DNA of 46,447 nucleotides from an uncultured Mycoplasma sp. (GCA_902493595.1 CABUPU010000009.1:1-46447), one strand, 5' to 3'. Positions 1 through 8,222 are shown, numbered from the stretch's first letter. A program made the numbers and translations. The notes: generated by a model from the sequence alone, not told the origin.

Positions 1-90
1 TTTGAAAAAAATATTGTTATTGAGGCCACTAATGTGAATGAAGAAGAATTTAATAATGTTCTTAAAGAAGTTAATAAAACTAAGGAATAA
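1..90 (+). CDS. 3' end of an unidentified gene (partial)
   Basis: The frame is open from the first base and ends in TAA at 88-90, leaving 29 C-terminal residues that are acidic and Asn-rich (ending NKTKE). The gene start lies outside the window. The position just upstream of ffh would fit a YlxM or FtsY neighbour, as in many Bacillota, but the visible tail is too short and featureless to assign. Confidence 0.5.
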   Translation, partial: FEKNIVIEATNVNEEEFNNVLKEVNKTKE

Positions 91-112
91 TCTCTAGTTT
101 TTTTAAAATAAT

Positions 113-142
113 TTGATAATATAATAAAAATTATGGTAAAAT
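113..142 (+). promoter_or_regulatory. Promoter of ffh
   Basis: A -35 TTGATA at 113-118 and a -10 TAAAAT at 137-142 are separated by 18 bp. A TG dinucleotide at 134-135 gives an extended -10. The ribosome binding site GAGG at 154-157 lies six bases before the ffh ATG. Confidence 0.6.
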
Positions 143-162
143 AATTAAGAAACGAGGTTAAA

Positions 163-1467
163 ATGTTTGAATATTTAGGAGATAGATTATCTAGTGCAAT
201 CAAAAATATTAAAGGAATGGGTAAAATTACTGAAGATAATATTGATGGTGCAATAAGAGAAATTAGAATGGCTCTTTTAGAAGCTGATGTAAACTATGAA
301 ATAGTAAAAGAATTTACTAATAATGTTAAATTAAAAGCACTTGGTTTAGAGGTATCTAAATCACTTAAACCTGAGGAAGTATTTATTAAGCTTATTAAAG
401 ATGAACTTGTTTCGCTTCTTGGAGAAAGTGAAGACTTATATGTAAGTGGTAATCCTTCAGTTCTTATGCTTGTGGGTCTTCAGGGAAGTGGTAAAACAAC
501 TACTGCAGGAAAACTTGCTTTATTTTTAAGAAAGAAATATAGTAAAAAACCTTTACTTGTGGCATGTGATATATATAGGCCAGCTGCTATTACACAACTT
601 AAACAGATTGGTAAAGAGTTAAATATTCCAGTATTTTCAAAGGATAATGCTTCGGTTAATGAAATAATTACAGATGCCTTGGTTTATGCTAAAGAAAATA
701 ATAATGATTATATTATTATCGATACTGCCGGAAGACTTCAATTAGATGAAAAACTAATGGATGAACTTAAAAGTGTCGAAGATAATTTTAAAGTTGATGA
801 AAAAATACTTGTTATAGATTCAATGATAGGACAAGATGCTATAAATGTTATCAAAGGTTTTAACGAAGCACTTCATTTAACAGGATGTATATTAACTAAA
901 ATGGATAGTACCTCAAAAGGTGGAGTTGCTCTATGTGTAAGACATCTTACAAATGTTCCAATAAAGTTTATTGGTGATAGTGAAAAAATGGATGGACTTT
1001 CATTATTTGATGCACAAAGAATGGCAAATAGAATTCTTGATATGGGTGATATTTTATCAATTGCTGAAAAAGCTGAAGGTTTAATGAGTGAGGATGAAGC
1101 TAAAGATTTAAGCAAAAAAATGTTAAAGGGTAAATATGACTTCGAAGATTTCTTAAATACAATGAAGCAAATCAAAAAACTTGGACCTCTTGAAAATTTG
1201 CTTAAACTTATCCCAGGGGCAAGAAAGATGGGACTAAATAATGTAAGCATTGATCCTAAAGAAATGGCTCATGTTGAGGCAATAATTTTATCAATGACTC
1301 CTTATGAAAGAAAGCATCCTGAAGTTTTAAAAGCTCAAAGAAAAATTAGAATTGCAAATGGTTCTGGCATGAAAGTTGAAGATGTAAATAGGTTAATTAA
1401 CCAATTTGAACAAATGAAAAAAATGATGAAAAGTATGTCAAATGGTAATATGAAAATGCCTTTTTAG
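163..1467 (+). CDS. ffh: Signal recognition particle protein Ffh (SRP54)
   Basis: Ffh is the SRP GTPase that binds signal sequences and SRP RNA and hands ribosomes to FtsY at the membrane. The 434-residue product has the usual length and order: N domain (about 1-95), G domain with P-loop GLQGSGKTTTAGKL at 105-118, DTAGR at 187-191 and TKMD at 245-248, then the methionine-rich M domain from about 300, ending in a Met/Lys-rich tail. The ATG at 163 has a GAGG ribosome binding site and its own promoter. A strong hairpin terminator follows the stop, so the gene looks like a single transcription unit here. Confidence 0.97.
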   Translation: MFEYLGDRLSSAIKNIKGMGKITEDNIDGAIREIRMALLEADVNYEIVKEFTNNVKLKALGLEVSKSLKPEEVFIKLIKDELVSLLGESEDLYVSGNPSVLMLVGLQGSGKTTTAGKLALFLRKKYSKKPLLVACDIYRPAAITQLKQIGKELNIPVFSKDNASVNEIITDALVYAKENNNDYIIIDTAGRLQLDEKLMDELKSVEDNFKVDEKILVIDSMIGQDAINVIKGFNEALHLTGCILTKMDSTSKGGVALCVRHLTNVPIKFIGDSEKMDGLSLFDAQRMANRILDMGDILSIAEKAEGLMSEDEAKDLSKKMLKGKYDFEDFLNTMKQIKKLGPLENLLKLIPGARKMGLNNVSIDPKEMAHVEAIILSMTPYERKHPEVLKAQRKIRIANGSGMKVEDVNRLINQFEQMKKMMKSMSNGNMKMPF

Positions 1468-1470
1468 TAA

Positions 1471-1500
1471 AATATGAAATTTTTGGTTTCATATTTTTTT
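1471..1500 (+). terminator. Terminator after ffh
   Basis: AATATGAAA at 1471-1479 pairs with TTTCATATT at 1487-1495 across a short loop, followed by a run of T. Confidence 0.75.
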
Positions 1501-1538
1501 TAAATGTATTATAATTAAAATAAGGTAGGTTGATAATA

Positions 1539-2414
1539 GTGAAAGCGATGTATGATTGGGATGCTAAAAGTTTTATAAAAGCCATAATGGGTGTTATTAT
1601 TTATTCTCTTGGCGTTAATCTTTTTATTAGACCAATGGGACTTTTTAACGGGGGAGTATTAGGACTTTCACAACTTATTAATGAAATGCTTATTAAACTT
1701 TTTACTTTAGAAAGTACTTTTGATATTTCTGGCATTTTAAATTTGCTTTTTAATATTCCTCTTTTTGTTTTAGCTTTCATGAAAGTAAATGATGTGTTTT
1801 TTAGACGAACTATATTATGTGTTGCGGTTCAAACATTAGCTTTATCGTTTATACCAATTCCAGAAACACCAATTGTAGATGAACTTATTACAAGCACATT
1901 AATTGGCGGTTTAATTGTTGGATATGGTGCGGGAATGTTTTTCTCTGTTGGCGGTTCGTGTGGAGGAACAGATATTATTGGTGTTGTAGCCTCACTTAAT
2001 AGTAAAAAAATGTCCGTAGGAAAAATAGGTATATTTATAAATCTCATTATATACTCAATAAGCGGAATATTATTTGGTATAAATACGATGATTTATTCAA
2101 TAATATATTCTTTATTTTCTTCGTTTGTTGTTGATAAAAATCATGAAAAAAATATTTGTACTACTGCAATGATATTTACGAAAGATGAACCTAATAATAT
2201 AATAAGTTACATAAAAGAAAATTTAAAAAGAGATGTAACTTTTTGGAAAGGCAAGGGTGGATATCAAAACTCTACGACTTACATAACTTATGTTGCACTT
2301 TCAAAATATGAATTATCGATTCTTGAAAAAGATCTTGATAAAATTGATAAAACAGCTTTTGTAATTACCAATGAAGGTGTTGGCATTGATGGTAATTTTA
2401 AAAAGAAAATATAG
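1539..2414 (+). CDS. YitT family membrane protein (DUF161 + DUF2179)
   Basis: A polytopic membrane protein of about 291 residues. The first two thirds hold several hydrophobic segments and the Gly-rich stretches typical of YitT/DUF161 (for example FNGGVLGLSQL and SVGGSCGGTDIIG). The last 75 or so residues form the soluble DUF2179 domain, ending in FVITNEGVGIDGNF. Family function is not settled. A GTG start at 1539 is preferred because AAGGTAGG at 1522-1529 lies nine bases before it; the ATG at 1548 is 18 bases away. A TATAAT at 1510-1515 between the ffh terminator and the ribosome binding site suggests its own promoter. Confidence 0.85.
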   Translation: MKAMYDWDAKSFIKAIMGVIIYSLGVNLFIRPMGLFNGGVLGLSQLINEMLIKLFTLESTFDISGILNLLFNIPLFVLAFMKVNDVFFRRTILCVAVQTLALSFIPIPETPIVDELITSTLIGGLIVGYGAGMFFSVGGSCGGTDIIGVVASLNSKKMSVGKIGIFINLIIYSISGILFGINTMIYSIIYSLFSSFVVDKNHEKNICTTAMIFTKDEPNNIISYIKENLKRDVTFWKGKGGYQNSTTYITYVALSKYELSILEKDLDKIDKTAFVITNEGVGIDGNFKKKI

Positions 2415-2433
2415 TCTAATCTATATTTTTTTT
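2408..2433 (+). terminator. Terminator after the YitT gene
   Basis: AATATAG at 2408-2414 (including the stop codon) pairs with CTATATT at 2421-2427, followed by a T run. The other strand is also T-rich after the hairpin, so it may stop transcription coming leftwards from the cassette promoter at 2543-2571. Confidence 0.65.
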
Positions 2434-2481
2434 ATTAAAAATCTTTAATATTAAATTCTTTCAGCATTTACCTTGTTCGTA

Positions 2482-2510
2482 TTTTCTTAAATTATATAGA
2501 TATAAGAAAA
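2482..2510 (+). repeat. Left inverted recombination-like site, cassette 1
   Basis: A 29-bp site built as an 11-bp arm (TTTTCTTAAAT), a 6-bp core (TATATA, 2493-2498) and a 12-bp arm (GATATAAGAAAA). The arms are near-inverted repeats of each other, the layout of a tyrosine-recombinase (Xer-like) core site. It is repeated in inverse orientation at 2600-2628. Confidence 0.8.
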
Positions 2511-2542
2511 TTCATCTCCGTATTTTCGTTACTTACTATCAA

Positions 2543-2571
2543 ATTATACTATTTTTTTCTTAGATTTTCAA
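2543..2571 (-). promoter_or_regulatory. Promoter inside the invertible segment, pointing away from the surface gene
   Basis: On the minus strand TTGAAA (2566-2571) and TATAAT (2543-2548) are separated by exactly 17 bp, a near-consensus sigma-A promoter. The same promoter with the same spacing occurs in cassette 2. As assembled it reads left, away from the gene at 2665. Inverting the 89-bp segment would aim it at that gene. Confidence 0.7.
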
Positions 2572-2599
2572 TCTCATTTGTCGCATTTTTGAAAACATT

Positions 2600-2628
2600 T
2601 TTTCTTATATCTATATAATATAGGAAAA
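2600..2628 (-). repeat. Right inverted recombination-like site, cassette 1
   Basis: Read on the minus strand this is TTTTCCTATAT, core TATATA (2612-2617), GATATAAGAAAA. The core and inner arm are identical to the left site at 2482-2510 and only the outer arm differs. The segment between the two sites is 89 bp, the same as in cassette 2. Confidence 0.8.
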
Positions 2629-2664
2629 CTTATCTCAGTATTTATAAGGGATTGGAGAGCATAT

Positions 2665-3594
2665 ATGATAAAAAATAAAAATGTGAAAATAATGGGTATA
2701 ATTTCAAGTATAATACTTTTGGTAATAGTAATAACAGCATCATTTGCATACTTTGGATCATTTAATGTGAACTTAAATAATAATGTAGCGGTAAATGTTA
2801 ATTCAGTAAGCCCAGGTAATGGTACCTTTATATCTAATGCTACACAGTTAAATTTACAAGTACCCGCGGCAAATATGAGTTTAACATCATCAAGTAATAC
2901 AGTAGCTGCAGCATCAAATACTGCAGCGCTTATAGTATCACTTACAAGTGGAAGTACTGAAATAGAAACAACATGTACATTTGATATATATTATGAATAT
3001 ACTGGAAGTAATTTCTATGGAGTAAGTCCTAGTGCAAAAACAAGTGGAACAACAAAAGAAATAACAATGACAGTAAATGCTCCAAGTGGAACAAGTAATT
3101 TTAGCACAGAAACAAATTTTGATTATAATACCTCTACAGGTTGGGTAACAGAAAATAACAAAAGAAAAGTCAAACTTGTGGAAAATGCCAGTATATCAAA
3201 TTCAGGAACAACTGCAACAACCCAAGAATATACATTTACAGGAAAATATTACAACTTAGATATACGTCAAGAACAATTAGCCAATAAATCATTTACTGGT
3301 ATCATATATGTAAACAAGAAAGAATGTACAAGTAAAGAGGCATTGATCGAATTTGAAATTGAAGGAAAAAAATATTATGCCAAAAAAGGTATGACCTGGG
3401 AAGAATGGATAAATAGTGAGTATTGTGAAACAAGTTCTGATTTTGAAATTTTAAGTTCTGGTTATATAAGTTATGGACATGGATCGTGTATTTTTATAGA
3501 TTATACAAATGATGATTCTCAACTTAAAAATGCCATTATAAAAAATAATGGAAAATATGGAGCCGGTAGTATATGTAGTAGTGATCCATTTTAA
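2665..3594 (+). CDS. Secreted TasA/camelysin-like surface protein 1
   Basis: A 309-residue exported protein. Residues 1-32 form a signal segment (Lys/Asn-rich start, hydrophobic core, then ITASFAYFGSF), resembling SipW-dependent TasA/camelysin leaders. A Thr/Ser/Asn-rich beta-type region follows to about 225. A C-terminal piece of about 80 residues with four cysteines includes GMTWEEWINSEYC. The first 110 residues are very close to the protein at 13057-14760, but the C-termini differ. The start follows GGATTGGAGAG. The gene sits behind the invertible cassette, whose main promoter currently points the other way, so phase-variable expression is inferred. Exact function is unknown; a surface fibre or adhesin role is a guess. 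Confidence 0.65.
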   Translation: MIKNKNVKIMGIISSIILLVIVITASFAYFGSFNVNLNNNVAVNVNSVSPGNGTFISNATQLNLQVPAANMSLTSSSNTVAAASNTAALIVSLTSGSTEIETTCTFDIYYEYTGSNFYGVSPSAKTSGTTKEITMTVNAPSGTSNFSTETNFDYNTSTGWVTENNKRKVKLVENASISNSGTTATTQEYTFTGKYYNLDIRQEQLANKSFTGIIYVNKKECTSKEALIEFEIEGKKYYAKKGMTWEEWINSEYCETSSDFEILSSGYISYGHGSCIFIDYTNDDSQLKNAIIKNNGKYGAGSICSSDPF

Positions 3595-3645
3595 TTATAA
3601 AGAAGAAATAATATAATGAAAATGGTAAAAACAATTAAAAATAAA

Positions 3646-3671
3646 AACTCAGTAGGTTTATCTACTGAGTT
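3646..3671. terminator. Bidirectional terminator between convergent genes
   Basis: AACTCAGTAG (3646-3655) and CTACTGAGTT (3662-3671) form a perfect 10-bp stem with a 6-base loop. A-rich sequence on the left and T-rich sequence on the right let it serve both the gene at 2665 (+) and the lipoprotein gene (-), whose stop codon lies in the stem. Confidence 0.8.
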
Positions 3672-4116
3672 ATTTTATGTTTTTAAAATTATTATGGATA
3701 GTATCAGCATTATTTTTTTCATCCATTATAACTATTATTACATTTTGATTACTATCAATTATTACGCTATCTGGAACTACACATATCCATCTATTAGGAT
3801 CAACTGAATTTTTTAAAATATCTACTGATTTTTGAATATCTACATTATCATTTAATCTAATTATTCCTATCATATAGGCTATTGCATTAATATTTGCTTC
3901 AGAAACTATTGCTTCTTTAAAATCAATATCAGCATCACCAAAATAATCCTCAAAATTATCTTTTGTAATTTTAGTAATATAATTATCTGGTAACTGGGCT
4001 CCTTTAGTCGATGCTTTTAAGATACTTTTTAAACTCATTTTTGTAATATTGTTTTCATTTTTACAACCGGTAATAAGTAATAATGAAAATGTAATTAATA
4101 AAAATATTTTCTTCAT
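3670..4116 (-). CDS. Small lipoprotein, DUF4358-like
   Basis: A 148-residue protein with a clear lipoprotein signal: MKK, hydrophobic stretch, lipobox LITGC with the modified Cys near residue 18, so it should be anchored on the outer face of the membrane. The mature part has the pattern of DUF4358 proteins of Bacillota (conserved EAIVSEANINA, then a hydrophobic IIVIMD strand near the end); the family has no known function. The ATG has AAAGGATAA upstream on the minus strand. It converges with the gene at 2665 on a shared terminator. This is one of only two minus-strand genes in the window. Confidence 0.7.
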   Translation of the reverse strand: MKKIFLLITFSLLLITGCKNENNITKMSLKSILKASTKGAQLPDNYITKITKDNFEDYFGDADIDFKEAIVSEANINAIAYMIGIIRLNDNVDIQKSVDILKNSVDPNRWICVVPDSVIIDSNQNVIIVIMDEKNNADTIHNNFKNIK

Positions 4117-4237
4117 TTAATTTATCCTTTCAATAATATTTTATCAAATATAAAAATAAAAATAAAGTGGTAAGAAAGTTCTTTATTTTCATTTTAAAGT
4201 ATGATAAACTATTTGTAGTTATAGGATGGAGTTTATT

Positions 4238-5266
4238 ATGAAAAAAGTTTTAAAAAATATCTTGAAAGTTTTATCTTTTATTGGAGTGTTTATATTAATG
4301 GTAGTAATTACTTTGTATGCATCATTACTTCTTATATGTTATGGTCCAAGTAAGTCTGCAAGAAATATATTTACAACAACATTTTTAGAGACAGGTGCTT
4401 TTAAATTTGTTGTTCATTTAGTCCTTCCTAATAAGACCATTAATGAAATAGTAAATAGTAACTCTTTAAAAGAATTAAATAAAGATGTTGATAGTAATTT
4501 AATTGATGTTAGTAATGAAAATAAAAAAGATATTAAAATCGAAAAGGTTAATGGTAGTAATTTTCATGGAACTATGATGATAATTAGTGATCCATCAAGA
4601 GTTAAAGTAGCAACTACTGCACCATTTTCTGAATATGGTAAAACTCTTGATGAAATAGTTAAGGAAAATAATGCTATTGGCGGTGTAAATGGTGGTATTT
4701 ATGTATCTACACTTAATAAAGGTGGGTATCCAATGGGTGTTGTTGTTTCAAAAGGTGAAATTGTTTGGAATAGGCCAAATGGTGTTGGTTATCATTTAAT
4801 TGGTTTTGATGAAAATAATATTTTAAAAATACTTCCTTTACAAGGACTTGATAAAAATGGAGTAGAAAAACTTGTAAAAGAGGAAAAAATAAGGGATGCA
4901 GTTACTTTCCAAGAGGAAGCAAACGATGCAAATAATCACTTTGTAAAACTTATTATTAATGGTGAAAAAAGAGAAAGTAATGGACTTGGAAGTGGTGCAA
5001 ATCCTCGTACAGCAATAGGTCAAAAAGCTGATGGAACAGTCTTACTTCTTGTTACAGATGGAAGAGGTGCATCTGGACACCTTGGTGCAACAGCATCAGA
5101 CTTAATTGAAGTTATGGAAAAATATGGAGCTATAAATGCTGCAAATCTTGATGGTGGATCATCTTCGACAATGTATTATGAAGATAAATATTTAATGACT
5201 TCGGTAACCTTATATTATTCAAATTCATCTTGGCGTTTACCTGAGGCATTTATTATAGAAAAGTAG
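4238..5266 (+). CDS. Membrane-anchored phosphodiester glycosidase (NAGPA-type) domain protein
   Basis: About 342 residues: one N-terminal membrane segment (about residues 10-35), a linker, then a phosphodiester glycosidase/NAGPA domain. Family hallmarks are GGVNGGIY, NPRTAIGQ, LLVTDGRG and NAANLDGGSSSTMYY near the C-terminus. Members cleave phosphodiester-linked sugars; in bacteria they are thought to act on envelope glycopolymers or exopolysaccharide. The ATG at 4238 is preferred because the in-frame ATG at 4226 lies inside the ribosome binding site GGATGGAG. It heads a run of four envelope genes (to 8066) with little or no spacing, consistent with an operon acting on cell-surface polymers. 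Confidence 0.8.
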   Translation: MKKVLKNILKVLSFIGVFILMVVITLYASLLLICYGPSKSARNIFTTTFLETGAFKFVVHLVLPNKTINEIVNSNSLKELNKDVDSNLIDVSNENKKDIKIEKVNGSNFHGTMMIISDPSRVKVATTAPFSEYGKTLDEIVKENNAIGGVNGGIYVSTLNKGGYPMGVVVSKGEIVWNRPNGVGYHLIGFDENNILKILPLQGLDKNGVEKLVKEEKIRDAVTFQEEANDANNHFVKLIINGEKRESNGLGSGANPRTAIGQKADGTVLLLVTDGRGASGHLGATASDLIEVMEKYGAINAANLDGGSSSTMYYEDKYLMTSVTLYYSNSSWRLPEAFIIEK

Positions 5267-5273
5267 GTATAAA

Positions 5274-6407
5274 ATGAGTAAGAGAAAAAAGAAAATGACA
5301 GGGTATAAAAAAGCATTGCTTATATGGTTCTTAATATTATTAATTGCTAGCGAAGCATGTTTAATATATGTTTCCACTACCTTAAAAATGTATGAAAAAG
5401 GTAACATTGAAGGGTACATGACATCTTTAATCAAAGATATGAAAACTGCAAGTAAAGTAGGAAATATAAATAAATATTTATCTTATAATAAAGTTGAAAG
5501 TAAATATGAAAAAAATTCTTCTTTTGAAGAGGGATATAAAGAATTATTTAAGGAAAGTAAATTAAGTTATAAGAAAAATGATAAAGAAAGTACTTATGAT
5601 ATTTATGCTGATGATACTATGATTGCAAGTGTAACTTTAGATAGTAAAAAGGTAAGAAGACTTGGAATTCTATCCTTCGAAGAATATTCTATAAAAGAGA
5701 TTGAAACATATAGTAAAAATGGTATTTATAACATTGATGTATATGTAAATAGTAATTATGATTTATATATTAATGATATTAAAGTAGGTGATGAAGACCT
5801 TGTTAGCAAAGAGGAAATCAAAGAATACTCTGAAGTTTATGATAAAGTAGATTTGCCTTATGAAAATCATTATAAAATAACTAATTTAACTAAAAAGCCT
5901 AAAATTAAAGTTATGAGTGGAAATGATGAAATAAAGGTAACTAATGAAAAGTCTACTTACTATGGAGTATCATATTTTAAAACTGATGATAAGGAAGCTG
6001 CTTTTGAAAAACTTACAAATAAAGATTATGATCCATTAACATTTGCTAAAAATTGGAGTTTATTCTTAACTGCGGACCTTCCTGGTGAAAGATATGGACT
6101 TTATACTTTGACACCTAATTTATTCGAAGGAACAGCACTATATAAAAGAGCATATAGCTGGGCAACAAATGTTGATATAACATTTACCTCAATGCATACA
6201 CTTGATAAAGATACATTTACTAATGTAAAAATGAATGGGTTTACAGTGTATAATGAAAATGCCTTTAGCGTAGATGTTTTTTTAGAAAAGAATATGACTT
6301 TAGTTAATGGTGAAAAAAGGATAGATATATTAAATGATACATTCTATTATGCTTATATTGACGGAGCATATAGATTAATAACAATGAAATCGAAAGGTGA
6401 TAATTAA
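5274..6407 (+). CDS. Membrane-anchored extracytoplasmic protein of unknown function
   Basis: 377 residues with a Lys/Arg-rich N-terminus and one membrane segment at about 13-35, so most of the chain should lie outside the membrane. The body is rich in Lys, Tyr and Asp with no catalytic motif that I recognise. It starts 7 bases after the glycosidase gene, and its last base is the first base of the glycosyltransferase start codon, so it is firmly within the operon. A role as an assembly or scaffold partner for surface polymers is inferred from context only. Confidence 0.75.
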   Translation: MSKRKKKMTGYKKALLIWFLILLIASEACLIYVSTTLKMYEKGNIEGYMTSLIKDMKTASKVGNINKYLSYNKVESKYEKNSSFEEGYKELFKESKLSYKKNDKESTYDIYADDTMIASVTLDSKKVRRLGILSFEEYSIKEIETYSKNGIYNIDVYVNSNYDLYINDIKVGDEDLVSKEEIKEYSEVYDKVDLPYENHYKITNLTKKPKIKVMSGNDEIKVTNEKSTYYGVSYFKTDDKEAAFEKLTNKDYDPLTFAKNWSLFLTADLPGERYGLYTLTPNLFEGTALYKRAYSWATNVDITFTSMHTLDKDTFTNVKMNGFTVYNENAFSVDVFLEKNMTLVNGEKRIDILNDTFYYAYIDGAYRLITMKSKGDN

Positions 6408-7453
6408 TGGAAGATATTTTTGTAGTAGTTCCTACACTAAATCCAAATATTGAAATATTTAAAAAGTTTTTAGATAATTTACTTGAAAGTACAAAAAATG
6501 TTTTAGTTTATGATGATGGCTGTAATAAAGAATATGATAGTTTTTTTAAAGATCTTGAAAAGAAAAAAATAACTGTTTTACATCATTATGTCAATTTAGG
6601 TAAAGGTAGAGCAATGAAAGATGCATTCAATTATCTATTATTAAAATATCCTAAATTAAAAGGTGTAGTAACTGCGGATAGTGATGGACAACATAGTATA
6701 AAAGATATTGAAAAAGTTGCCGAGGAAATAAAAAAACATCCGGATAGCTTAATACTTGGATGTCGTGATTTTGACAGTGAAAATGTTCCTGCAAGAAATA
6801 AGTTTGGTAATAAAATTACCAGGGGAGTTTTTAAAACTTTTGTAGGACTTTCAATTACTGATACCCAAACAGGTTTAAGAGGTTACCCAACTAAAGTTAT
6901 GAGCAGTCTTATGACTATTAAAGGCGATAGATTTGAATATGAAACAAATATGTTAATTGAAACAATGAATAAAAAAATACCAATTATTGAAGTACCTATT
7001 GAAACAATATATTTAGAAAATAGTAATAGTGAAAGTCATTTTAATCCAGTTAAGGATTCATTTGAAATCTATAAATTATTCTTTAAATTTATTTTAGCAG
7101 GTCTTTCATCATTTATATTAGATTATCTATTATTTTATATATTCTCACTAATTATTGGGGGAGTTAATTCAATTCTATATGCAACAATATGTGCAAGAGT
7201 ATTATCAAGTGTTTATAACTTTTTAGTTAACTCTAATGTTGTTTTTAAAAATAGAAATAGTTCATCACTAATTAAATATGCTTGTTTATGTGTACTTCAA
7301 ATGTTTGTATCAGGCTTAGCTGTAGAATATATTGTAAAATTAACTCATATAAGCTCGATGGTAATCAAATTAATAGTTGATGTAATTTTATTTATTGTAA
7401 ACTTTGTTATTCAAAGAACATTTATTTTTGTAGGAGAAAAACATGAAAAATAA
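6407..7453 (+). CDS. Family 2 glycosyltransferase fused to a GtrA-type membrane domain
   Basis: 348 residues. The first 220 form a GT2 domain of the dolichol-phosphate-mannose-synthase type: nucleotide-binding start VVVPTLNPN, DDG at 36-38, metal-binding DSD at 91-93 in ADSDGQH, and DTQTGLRGYP. From about 228 to the end there are four hydrophobic segments typical of GtrA, which is associated with lipid-linked sugar transfer across the membrane. The likely activity is transfer of a sugar from UDP/GDP-sugar to undecaprenyl phosphate; the sugar is unknown. The stop overlaps the following PAP2 gene by 11 bases, suggesting translational coupling. Confidence 0.85.
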   Translation: MEDIFVVVPTLNPNIEIFKKFLDNLLESTKNVLVYDDGCNKEYDSFFKDLEKKKITVLHHYVNLGKGRAMKDAFNYLLLKYPKLKGVVTADSDGQHSIKDIEKVAEEIKKHPDSLILGCRDFDSENVPARNKFGNKITRGVFKTFVGLSITDTQTGLRGYPTKVMSSLMTIKGDRFEYETNMLIETMNKKIPIIEVPIETIYLENSNSESHFNPVKDSFEIYKLFFKFILAGLSSFILDYLLFYIFSLIIGGVNSILYATICARVLSSVYNFLVNSNVVFKNRNSSSLIKYACLCVLQMFVSGLAVEYIVKLTHISSMVIKLIVDVILFIVNFVIQRTFIFVGEKHEK

Positions 7454-8066
7454 AAAATATTATATACCATTTACTTTACTTGTACTTTTTATTATTAATA
7501 GTATGTTAGTCATTAATAATAAATTCACAAATATTGATGATAGTGTTCATAATTTTGTAATGAGATTTTATAGTGAAATGACAACTAAATTTATGAAAGT
7601 ATTTACCTTTTTAGGTAGCACTCCATTCATAATTCTCTTATGCGTTTTAGTATTTGTTATTTTAATTTATAAAAAGCAAAAAGAATATGCCTATAAATGC
7701 GTGGGTATTTTAGTAATATCCACTTTAATAAATAATATTGTTAAAGTTATTGTAAGAAGACCTAGACCAGAATATATCACTGTAGTAGAAAATACTTTCT
7801 CTTACCCAAGTGGTCATACAATGGCAAGTGTTACTTTATATGGATTTTTAATTTACTTTATATTAAAAAGCAAAATTTCTAAAACATATAAAATAATATT
7901 TAGTGTTATTTTAGGTATTATACCTGTTTTAGTGGGCATATCTCGTATATATCTTGGAGCACATTATTTCTCAGATGTATTCGGCGGTGCATTACTTTCA
8001 ATTATGCTACTTTCTAGTATTGATATTATATACGATAAAACTCTTAATAGAAAAAAATATAAATAG
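7443..8066 (+). CDS. PAP2-family membrane phosphatase
   Basis: 207 residues with about five membrane segments. All three PAP2 signatures are visible: a K...RP motif in KVIVRRPRPE (about 101-110), PSGH (122-125), and SR...H...D in SRIYLGAHYFSD. Such enzymes dephosphorylate undecaprenyl pyrophosphate or phosphatidate-type lipids. Placement after a GT2-GtrA gene favours recycling of the lipid carrier used for surface glycans. It is the last gene of the envelope operon. Confidence 0.85.
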   Translation: MKNKKYYIPFTLLVLFIINSMLVINNKFTNIDDSVHNFVMRFYSEMTTKFMKVFTFLGSTPFIILLCVLVFVILIYKKQKEYAYKCVGILVISTLINNIVKVIVRRPRPEYITVVENTFSYPSGHTMASVTLYGFLIYFILKSKISKTYKIIFSVILGIIPVLVGISRIYLGAHYFSDVFGGALLSIMLLSSIDIIYDKTLNRKKYK

Positions 8067-8072
8067 GTAATA

Positions 8073-8100
8073 TTGATACTAAATTTAAATATGTTATATT
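8073..8100 (+). promoter_or_regulatory. Promoter of the candidate structured RNA
   Basis: TTGATA at 8073-8078 and TATATT at 8095-8100 with 16 bp spacing, placing the transcription start near 8107. Confidence 0.5.
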
Positions 8101-8106
8101 AAGTGT

Positions 8107-8222
8107 TCAAGAGAAAAACTTACATAAAATAAAAAAGGAAGCGTACTCGTAAACTCTTTACGAGTGTTACCCTAATAAGAGAGACACTTTAACTTGCTAG
8201 CAAAAGTGAATTAAGGTGTAAT
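8107..8222 (+). ncRNA. Candidate structured RNA or leader of unknown class
   Basis: Noncoding stretch between the PAP2 gene and ireB. It holds two strong hairpins: a perfect 9-bp stem ACTCGTAAA/TTTACGAGT (8145-8153 with 8157-8165, loop CTC) and a 9-bp stem at 8184-8192 with 8211-8219 enclosing CTTGCTAGCAAAAG. A promoter lies just upstream and a second, separate promoter at 8272-8300 serves ireB. I see no poly-U terminator and no match to T-box, SRP, 6S or common riboswitch signatures that I can recognise. In many Bacillota alaS occupies this place before ireB; it is absent here. Confidence 0.35.

Noticed and set aside
2589..2617. Rightward promoter in cassette 1 (TTGAAA, TATATA) as the main ON promoter
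   Set aside because: Not conserved in cassette 2, and its -10 is weaker than the conserved TATAAT on the other strand; kept only as a caveat.
3616..3807. Open frame of 63 codons on the + strand
   Set aside because: It is antisense to the lipoprotein gene and runs through the bidirectional terminator; low-complexity product.
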